A stretch of DNA of 64,000 nucleotides from Symbiodinium natans (taxonomy: Eukaryota; Sar; Dinophyceae; Suessiales; Symbiodiniaceae). The position numbers and the translations under genes are program-made. Within the stretch, counting starts at the first letter, position 1; each line of letters starts with the position of its first letter. Location: NCBI GenBank assembly GCA_905221605.1, contig CAJNDS010001446.1, positions 1 through 64,000 of the forward strand, written 5' to 3'. Below the pieces are notes generated by a model, which made no database searches, was not told the origin of the DNA, and saw nothing but the letters and a program-made list of their open reading frames with translations. Below are positions 56,301-64,000 of this stretch, one piece after another.

Positions 56301-59300
56301 CCAAGATGAATGAACGCAAGGACCAGCACAGAACTCCCAGGTCAGCCAAATGCCCGTGCAAGCAGCAGGGCTCCCGTTAGGGCGAAGCCTGGAGCAGGAA
56401 GAAACAAGCCAACCGTCGAAGATCCACAGGCCATTGCAGCCGTGCCAAGACGACTACGCCCGCGCAAGGGAAGGAAGGCTCCTGGCCAAGCAGAATCTGA
56501 AACGAGCACAACAAATCCTGCCTGCAGCGGACTCTGAACAGGCAGAGAAGGCCCCAAGGATGCTGGGTCGGGTACAGGTAGCAATGGCTCAAACCAGGAA
56601 AGGCCAAACAGCGATATGCTCACAGCAAGTCTCGCGAGCGACTGTGAGAAAAGCAAAGGTCCGACTTTAACAACATCAGGTGCAAACGTGAAAGGCTCGA
56701 AGCTGAGTCTGCTGGAAGAGGTTGCAGCTGAGCCCAGCTTGCCGAAACTTTGCAAGGACGGTGAGCTGCCAGGATGCAAGAAGTCCGACACTAAAGGTGG
56801 CAGCCCCAAGCGACATGGTCCAGAGATCAACAACAGGAACTCTGGTTGCCCACCTGCGTGCAGTAACAACAGGACACCGAATTGGCTAGAGTCTGGAGCA
56901 AAAGTGGATGCCTCCGATCAAGCCAAGCCACATGTCACCAGAGGCACGTCAGACTTAGACAAGCTTTTCGAAGGCAGAAGAAACCCAGAATCTGCTAAAT
57001 CAAGCGCTGCTAATAGAAAGCCTGGTCTGCACAACCCAACAGCAAGCAACAGAACAGCAATCTGAGCTAGGCTTCGCGAAAGTGGCAAACTTCCAGAGCT
57101 TGCAAAATCGAAGGCAAGCAAGCCGAAGCCTAGCCAGGCAAGGCTGCGTAGAGAAGCTGCCGAATCAGAAAACACAGAGGATAATGCCAACATTGACAGG
57201 TCCAACCGGCTGCAAGCAAAGGCCAGAATCAGTGGTCCTGCCTGCGAGGGGCTGCGAGGGAACAGTGGGAATCCGAGGCCAGAATTGTCCGGGGTGGAAA
57301 GTGGCAGTCCAAGGTGAGCGGAAGAACGTGCAGGCAGAGACACGTCCAGGTGAAGGAAGTCCAAGACAATTGTGCAGCTGCCTGGTAGGGCGGCAGACCT
57401 CAGCAACGAAAAGAACCCCAAGTGTGCAGAATCCGACACTGATGCCAACACGTCTGCCTGAAGAAGTGTGTGCAACAGCAAGGAGGCCCCTGGACATGAG
57501 CGGTCGAGGACGAGGAGAGAAGCTGCAGGTTGTGCCAAGCCTTGAAGTGCGAGCGGAGTGCCCAAGTTGGTCAGATCTGACACAAAAAGTGGTGAGCCAG
57601 AGGAAGCTCTTGCAAATACTGACAAAGCAACACCAAGCTGAAAGGCACTGTGCACAGGTAACGGCATTCCTGGCTCGCTGCGGTCCAGGGCCAGCATCGG
57701 CAGACCAAGCCGCTTTTCTCCAAAAACAGCTGGTAAGGACTCCGTGCAGGCAGAGCTCTGCAAGAATGACAGCGTGCCTGAGTGAAGAAAGTCCAAGACA
57801 GGCGTGCCCAACCCAAAGCACATCAAGCCTGAAGCAACCGTCATCAGATCTGGTTTGGTGGGGGAATGTACAAAAAGCGTTGGTCCTGGCACCGCAAAGT
57901 CAAGAACTGATACCAGGAGATCGAGACAAAGCAATCCAACGAGAAACGATGGGACAGCTGGCCGTGCAGGCGCCCGCAACGCCAAGGAGCTGCCGGAATT
58001 TACAGAATCTGGGACAAGCACCAGCAATCCAAACCGTGCCGAGCCCACAAGCAGCGAAAGAAATCCTGCGTGCAGAAAAGACCGCAGCAGCATCAATGCC
58101 CCTGAGCCTGCGAGATCCAGGGCAGTTACAAGCAACTCTGGGCAAACAAAACCTCGCAGAACCGAAAGAACACCGGGACATGTGGCGTCCAGAGCCGGCA
58201 TCGGAAATCCAAACCGGACCAGGCGAAGTGCAGACAGCAAAAAACCCAGGCGAGCAGGTGCTTTTGCAAGCAGAGAAGGCTCAAGGTGCACAAGGTCCAG
58301 AACAAATATGATTGAGCCCAAGCGCGACAGGGCCACGACGAATAGTGCCAAACCATGCCTGCAGAGTGCCCGCGGCAACAAGAGCAAGCCAAGATGCAAG
58401 AAGTCTGGAGCGAATGGTGGACTTCCAAAACGGGCCATTGCCCAAGGTAGCAAAGAGAAACCCATGCAAGCAACGCTGTGGACCGGCGGCAGAAAACCGG
58501 GGCGTGCTACGTCCAAAGCAATCAAAGAAATTCCGGATCTTGAACTGCTCAGCAATGGCAGAGAGGCCGCAAGGTGAGAGCGGCTTCGTGAAAGCGGCGC
58601 AGTGTCGAAATGCGCCATATCAGGGACCGGGAAAGAAGAATCAGAGCACGCCAACCCAAAGGTCAATGCCACAGAGCCTCTGCAACTGGAACTCTGCGAT
58701 GGCGGGGGCACGTCCGAGTAACCAGAGTCTGGAGCTGGCAGGGGCGCACCTAGTCGAGCACCTCGGAACATCGGAAGAAGCAGCTCCAAGCAGCCGAGGT
58801 CCCGTGAAAGCAACAAGGCTCCAAGGTGTAGAAAGTCCATGGCCACAAGCACCGCACCAGGCCTGGAGCATCCAAAAGCTAGCATGCTGGAATCAGCTCG
58901 CCACAAGCCACGCAAAGATAATGAAAGTTCCACACTGGCAAAGTCAGCAGCCAGTACAGCAAGCCCCGTGCTAACCAAGCTCAAGATTAACAGAAAGCTG
59001 CCTAACTGACTCAAGCTGTGTGGAGATGTCGGCGACTCAACAGACCCAAGATCCAGCACAAGCATTGCTGTCCCCAGGCATGCGGGACCCTGCGGCAGCG
59101 TGGAAAATCCAAGGACGGCGCGATCAATGACTGGCAGCAGGGAAACTGGCCCAAGTCGGGTCAAACCAGGGACTGTCAACGGCGTTCCTGAATGGCAGCT
59201 CGTTCTAAGGGATAAAGAACTAGCACAAAGGCCAGAATCGAAAGCAAACGCTGCCAACTCCAATCAGGCAGGGCTGCGGGGCAGCACTAATAAGCCCGAG

Positions 59301-61706
59301 AGTGCTAGGTCAGCTGCGGACAAGGAGGACACGAATCCAGCGCAAGCCATTCCGGAAGCAGAAGCTGCAAGGCCCAACCAGACAAGACTTTGCGTGAAGG
59401 GCAACGGTCCCATCATGGCAAGATCGAAGGCCAACGAGAGAAGGTCTAAGCGTGCAAGGCTGCGCAACAGCAGACCGGAGCCCACGCCGGCCAAATCCAG
59501 CACAGTTGGAAACACATCTGGCCTGTAGCAGCCAAACATTGGGCAAGCAGGGTCTAAGCGCAAGAAACTCTGAATCAACGACACGATGTCGGAAGTAGCA
59601 GAGTCCGAGGCTACCGAAGACAGTTCAGAACTTGCGGCACCAAGCACAAAAATCACAAAGCCAGTGCACATGCAACGGCGCGGTGGCATCGTCAAGTCCG
59701 GATTCGCAAAGTCTGAAACAGAAGGCAGCGCTCCGAGCCTCGAGAAGCTTTGCAACATCGTTGGAATGTCAACACAAGACTCTTCCGGCACCGGTAACAA
59801 GAAAACAAATCCAGCTCTTGCTACGCCAAATAGGACAGGTGTGCTGCCCGATCAAGCGAGGCTCCGCAATGCTAGTAGCAGGTCCGGGTGTCCGTAGTCG
59901 AGTACTGACAAAGACAAGCCTGGCTGGGACATACTACGGAGCAACAACATAGATCCTGATAGCAAGCTTTCTATCACCAACGGTAAGAAGCACGATCCTG
60001 ACCGACCCAAGCCTGATGCTGCAACAAGCAGGCCTAAACAAGAGGGTCTGTGCAGAGACGACAAGCTGTCCAAATAGACCAAATCCAAGACTACTGACAG
60101 CAGCCCGAAGCAAGAGCAGCTTTGAAGCAAGAAGGGGCTTCCCATGTGTGAGATGTCAGGTGCGAAAGCAGCAAGATCTGAGCATGCAAAAGATTGCGGT
60201 GGCAGGGTGCTCCCCAACTCAGTCATGTCTGGCACAAGCATTGGCAAGTCCAGCCAATGCATCCCATAGGCCAAAGACAAGACTTCAAATCGCACGGGGG
60301 TCCTCAACAGGGACGGTGGTCCGACAGTTGCAAGGGACAGCGCCGGAACTGAGGGTTCAAGCCATGCGAGCCCATGCAGCGCCAGGAGAACATCGGGATA
60401 AGCAGAATCCAAAACGGAGAGCAACACTTCCGATCAAGACACGCCCATCGTCAGAGAAGCACTCTCTAGGTGGGCGAAGCTGCGCAACACCGAGAACACA
60501 CCTGAACTCACGGAATGAAGAGCCGATGGCACGGGCCCAGGATGCATGTAGCTGCGAAGCGACAATGAGATCTCAAGATGCAGGGAATCCGATGCAAACA
60601 AACATGAGCCGGAACGAGAGGCTCCTGGAACAGCAGGAGCTGACTCCGGTTAGGAGAAGCCTTGCAACAAGGGCAACGCGCCTAGTTGCGAGAATGCGAT
60701 TGCAAGGGGCAAGAGACCTGGACGTGTGTGCGACCGAGCTGTCACGGAGGTACCTAGATTGGCAAAGTCAAGAGCTAGCATTGCAACTTCCATTAGGAGC
60801 CTCGAAAAAGCTGGCAGCAGCAAACCCGTGCACGCGGCACCACGCAACGTAAGTGGAGCATCTAAAGTAGCAAAATTGTAGGCGGACGAAGCTGAAGACA
60901 GCCAAGCGAAACTTTTCGATGATGGCACGCTGCCAAGATCGACGAAATCTGGAACAGGAAATATCAGCCCAAGGCTGACACAGCCACAAGTTGGGAACGC
61001 AGAGCCCAAGCAAGCATACTGTCGAAGGAACAAAGGCATTCCAACATGCAAAAAACTTGACACAAAAGGGCTGGAGCCAAAGCACCCAAGGCTTCGGAGT
61101 GGCAGTGCACTGCCCGTTTCCGCGCGGTCTGGCGCTGAAAGGAATGAATCCGGCCAACTGGCTCCAACCACTGGTATGGTCGTACCTGGACAGAAGGAGG
61201 ATTGAAGTGTCAAGGATACGTCCACTGTAGCCCAGTTGCAGATTGAAGTCACAGATCCCATCCTCACGAACCCTCGCACAGGCGGGGCTACGTCTAGAAG
61301 AATGAAGTCTAAGACTGGGAGGCTGGTGCCCAAACAAGTCACGCCAAAGAGCAACACCATGAAACCCGAGCAAGATACGCTACGCAGTGTCGGGGCCGAT
61401 GCCAGATTACAGCAACCCAAGGCGAACGCTGCAGAGCCTGACTGGCCGAGGCTCTGCACAAGCAAGAGTGGGCCTGACTTCAAGGGATCCGGCACTGCTA
61501 CTGGCATTCCAAGCCATGCTCTGCCAATGGCAGGAAGGAACGCCCCCAGGCTAGAGCGACTCTGCAAGGGCAGTGTAGATCCAGCTTCGATGGCATCTGT
61601 TGCCATCAGAACAAAGCCTGAGCTCACCTTGCCAAAGACTGGTAGAATGGGGCCATACTGCGCAAAGCTTCTGGTAGGGACTGAGCTTCCGAAGTTGAAG
61701 TGAGCA
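41320..61706 (-). repeat. 20.4-kb array of 36-bp units coding LDFLHLGSS/RSFARLGSS/FGLARLGSS
   Basis: About 560 diverged 36-bp units. On the minus strand they translate to 12-residue units of three types: A, LDFLHLGSSLLL; B, RSFARLGSSLLV; C, FGLARLGSSLLV (approximate consensus). Most follow the order A-B-C (108 bp), some only A-B. The same frame is kept throughout, giving open runs of up to 861, 793, 781 and 535 codons. It is broken by 21 stops at 41405, 43796, 44840, 45290, 45761, 47270, 47738, 50366, 51050, 51194, 52310, 52778, 52850, 53678, 55334, 56342, 56918, 59264, 59852, 60434 and 60650. The regular hydrophobic pattern with G or D turns suits a beta-solenoid or fibre shaft. The plus strand is Lys/Ser/Arg-rich and also often open. 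Translated repeat or selfish minisatellite: undecided. Confidence 0.9.
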
Positions 61707-61930
61707 TTTGAGAAAATCAGCTGGCCGCTGGTCACATATGTAGAAATTTGTAGGTGGTGGTCGCTTGTTGTGGCGAAAGTCCACTTTGGGCTGCCGCGGA
61801 AGCTGAAAATCAGGGAAGGCCGCACATAATTCCCGTTTGCAGGAGCAGGGTTTAGCTCCAGCGGCGCGGTGAGCATGAAATTGCCGTCTTTCCTTAGCTC
61901 CATATAAACATCTTGTGTCATTTCCCAAGC
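61707..61930 (-). CDS. Unique N-terminal segment leading into the array
   Basis: The frame is open from two tandem TGA codons just above 61966 and contains ATGs at 61957 and lower. The likely exon starts after aaaaaaag at 61930: WEMTQDVYMELRKDGNFMLT, then APLELNPAPANGNYVRPSLI, then FSFRGSPKWTFATTSDHHLQ, then ISTYVTSGQLIF. It passes without a break into the first repeat (NFGSSVPTRSFAQYG). The beta-rich 'RPSLIF...KWTFAT...LQIST' style recalls head or neck regions of fibre-like proteins. No named domain. Confidence 0.6.
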
Positions 61931-62657
61931 CTTTTTTTCAAGCCTTTTCAACCACATATTCCACAATCATCAACATTTGGAGCAAGAAGTCGGCGTTTGC
62001 CTTCTGCGCAGACACACATCCCCCAGCTATGCCCGATTGAGTGTTGAATGCAGACCACCACAGCAGCACACGTGCAGCTGAGCTGACATCACGCCATGTT
62101 CACACATTGTGGTCTCAACGACATGCTCGGCTTGGTAGCAGGGTACAGAAAGACATATACTAAAATTGTCAGCCGACTTCCTGCGCAAATCAGTAACTGC
62201 TTCAATGGCCGGGGGCTCACAATGTTGGTGTTCCCTGACAAGGGGCTACGCCACTTGATGTTGCATGAGGCTGCTGATGCCTGACCTGCCCTGTCCACAT
62301 TAAAGCGTTTTGCCTTTACCGCTGCCCATGAAGTGACATTCGTCTACAGTTTGCTCTTCAGATCTCTTCAGAATTGCATCATTATGTCCAAGAATTCGCT
62401 AAGAACCCGCAAACATTTTGAACCATGCATGTTCTGCAGCTGGAGCTCTTCATCATCAACCAAGCCGTCGGCTGGCCGCAGAGCAAACCTCTACTTACGA
62501 ACTTGAAATCTCGACAAAACGCTAGCACATACTTTGCCATGCCACATTGGGTAGCCGCCGCACCACTACGTTATGCCAGTCAGGGAGCACAAAACCAATA
62601 AAAGGAAGTGGACGGACATCACTGTTGACCTGTCACCCGCGGGGGCTAACACCCTAC
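61931..62657. other. No assignable gene
   Basis: Short open frames only. It may be the intron between the ATG exon at 62658-62737 and the repeat locus. Confidence 0.35.
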
Positions 62658-62737
62658 AGGCCAATGGATCGCAAACGAATCTGAAAGTTGACATCCATAT
62701 GATGGAACTGAGTTGCTGCGACGTCGCCGCCACTCAT
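62658..62737 (-). CDS. Possible first exon with ATG
   Basis: ATG at 62737 (context gaaggcATGAG) opens MSGGDVAATQFHHMDVNFQI, then RLRSIG, up to a GTAGGG donor at 62656-62657. As it is the nearest ATG exon upstream of the repeat locus on the same strand, it could be its true start. The antisense plus frame 62573-62776 is also open and protein-like, so strand is not certain. Confidence 0.35.
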
Positions 62738-62836
62738 GCCTTCTCAAACCTGCAGCTGGCAGAACGAGCAATGTAATGTTGCTGCTGTGCGAGGTCACTG
62801 TCTTAGCACCAGGCTCCTCTGCTTGGCGCCTCGTCT

Positions 62837-63593
62837 TCAAAACACTTTCGTTGTTGGGTCTTTTGACGTTCTGGTGGCTGCGACCCTTGAGCTCCCCACC
62901 ATGCGGATGGGCATCATCTCTGTCCCGAGCATGGCATCAGGACAGTGCCCTTTTGGCAACCAAGGTTGCCTTGAACCACAGCATCGTGGCCGGAACAAAA
63001 ATTCCAAACAACATGCCTCATGTATCTTCGTGTTCATTTTGTACAATATTTCAAACGGTGCATTCTCAAGCAAAACACCAAACACTTGTGTTTTTTGTTG
63101 TTTATCGATTTTGCTTTCGCTTTGAACTCTGCACCGGGACCGCCCTTGACATGCGGAAATACGCGTGAAGGGAAAAGGGACCCTTTGCTCATTGCTGGAA
63201 TGAGGTTGGCTAGGCATCCAGGATGCAAAGTCTTCAGCTGAGCCAGAGGCTGAAGGGAATCGACAGAAGGACAGCCATGGTATCCTCAGTGAGGAGATGC
63301 GGCTGAGGTCTTGAGCGACCTTGCGGTGCGGAGGGTGGCCCCGCTGCTGGCGACGTGGCTGGGCAGCGGCGTCCAAGGGCGAGACGAGGATGGTGTCGAC
63401 GGCGAACAGGACACCGCCCGACACAGACAATTTGGCGCGAGAGCACCGGGACAGTGCTGCCCCCATCGGACGAGGCCTCGCGGCCTTGCCACGAGGAGGC
63501 AGGTGCGCGCGTGGGGTTGTCATCCTTGTCAGTTATGAACATCGGTGCTTGTCGCATCGGCTTTGCAAGGGTCATACACTGCGGACACGTCAA
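62837..63593 (-). CDS. Exonic region with two overlapping open frames
   Basis: Two minus frames are open and protein-like. 62837-63523 contains VSGGVLFAVDTILVSPLDAA, then QVFGVLLENAPFEILYKMNT. 63234-63593 contains MTCPQCMTLAKPMRQAPMFI, then TDKDDNPTRAPASSWQGREA, with a single CxxC. A splice between frames is likely. A plus frame (62736-63125) is open too. No family is recognised. Confidence 0.3.
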
Positions 63594-63799
63594 CCGTCAA
63601 AACCATGAGGTGCGGGTCGCAAAAACAATGCTGGATGCGGCGGATGGTTTCGGCTTTCGCTGCCATCGTTGGTGGACTATACCCTGCCTTGGCACACACG
63701 CTGCCTTATGTGATCACGCCGCTTGTTGCCAGCACGCTGCCAAAGCAATTTGCTGCGGGTTTCTAGGCCACATGCCACCCACACCAGTATCCTGTGTTT

Positions 63800-63983
63800 C
63801 CACTTGTGCTGATCTGTGTTTCCACTTGTGCTGCTGGCGAGGCGGCCCACGCTCTGCAAGCATGCATGCCCCAGGAGCGGTGGCCAGGCGGGCCTGCAAC
63901 CAGTCAACATAGTGGGCCGCTGCGACGGCCAGGAGCACGGACAACCGCGAGACATACGCAGGTATGGCACTGGCACGCAGCAA
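63800..63983 (-). CDS. Exon-like frame with one hydrophobic helix
   Basis: The frame reads RASAIPAYVSRLSVLLAVAA, then AHYVDWLQARLATAPGACML. The Leu/Val/Ala stretch could be a membrane helix or signal anchor. Downstream the DNA has a 22-bp duplication (ctgtgtttccacttgtgctg at 63792 and 63814), which makes the rest of the frame repetitive. Confidence 0.35.
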
Positions 63984-64000
63984 GTGTGGGGCGAAGCGAG

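Larger units (their letters stand above)
30137..61930 (-). other. Giant split locus: repeat shaft plus S74 chaperone domain
   Basis: Proposed gene span on the minus strand. In order: unique N-terminal segment (61707-61930), 12-residue repeat array (41320-61706), decayed repeats (37150-41319), unique segment, S74-type intramolecular chaperone exons (33680 to 30278) and a coiled-coil exon (30137-30205). Phage tailspikes have the same order: a repetitive fibre followed by an S74 domain that trimerises, folds the fibre and cuts itself off at Ser-Asp. I believe similar repeat-S74 proteins recur in dinoflagellate gene sets but cannot check here. Array and S74 being one gene is inferred from strand and order. 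In-frame stops in the array mean it may be a relic. Confidence 0.5.

Noticed and set aside
41457-58311. Plus-strand frames of up to 409 codons as separate genes
   Set aside because: They are the antisense of the 36-bp repeat, have more stops than the minus frame, and share its period. They are explained by codon composition.
41320-61706. CRISPR-like array (many short repeats)
   Set aside because: No unique spacers; neighbouring units are contiguous, diverged and coding-like in one frame.
1-64000. Dinoflagellate spliced-leader relics (…TTTTGGCTCAAG)
   Set aside because: I looked for the 3' half of the leader and found only partial matches such as 'agctcaag', which are too short to claim.

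Overview
This looks like nuclear DNA of a dinoflagellate, probably of the Symbiodiniaceae/Suessiales type. The call rests on three recognisable families and on gene structure. The families are a C2 domain of the 'ARGLRDADW...SDPYC' type cut into short phase-0 exons, a peptidase-S74-type intramolecular chaperone domain (SDQRLK ... LRPVSYYF ... YGFLAQELE ... VVYQDLIALL), and a huge array of 12-residue LDFLHLGSS / RSFARLGSS / FGLARLGSS-type units. Coding sequence comes in small exons, many followed by GC rather than GT. Almost everything that looks coding lies on the minus strand, which suggests a unidirectional gene cluster. No rRNA, tRNA, CRISPR array or bacterial-type operon is visible.

Region 1-30 kb: minus-strand exons in large introns, interrupted by microsatellites and minisatellites. 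The clearest gene is a C2-domain gene whose domain is split over 3389-3478, 3289-3336 and 1491-1586. Others recognisable only as exon clusters lie at 14.4-15.4 kb (acidic and Lys-rich linkers), 17.5-18.7 kb, 20.3 kb (probable start codon), 21-25 kb and 26-29 kb. Their products are not identified.

Region 30-62 kb: one very large minus-strand locus. From its 5' side (high coordinates) it has a unique N-terminal segment (61.7-61.93 kb), about 20.4 kb of 36-bp units ordered mostly as 108-bp ABC triplets (41.3-61.7 kb), a decayed repeat flank (37-41.3 kb), a unique stretch, and an S74 chaperone domain over at least five exons (33.68 to 30.28 kb), followed by a coiled-coil exon (30.14-30.21 kb). 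One reading frame is kept over the whole 20-kb array. I count 21 in-frame stops, all at the same codon position of the 12-residue unit. Phage tail fibres carry a repetitive shaft followed by a self-releasing S74 chaperone, so the locus may derive from a giant fibre-like protein. The stops mean it is decayed, read through, or not translated through the array.

A second gene (30743-32078, helical-repeat protein with a likely mitochondrial leader) lies on the same strand entirely inside one intron of the S74 domain.

Region 62-64 kb: upstream flank with further exon-like minus-strand segments, including a short ATG exon at 62658-62737. Exon boundaries throughout were read by eye from splice signals and open frames. 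They are hypotheses unless stated otherwise.
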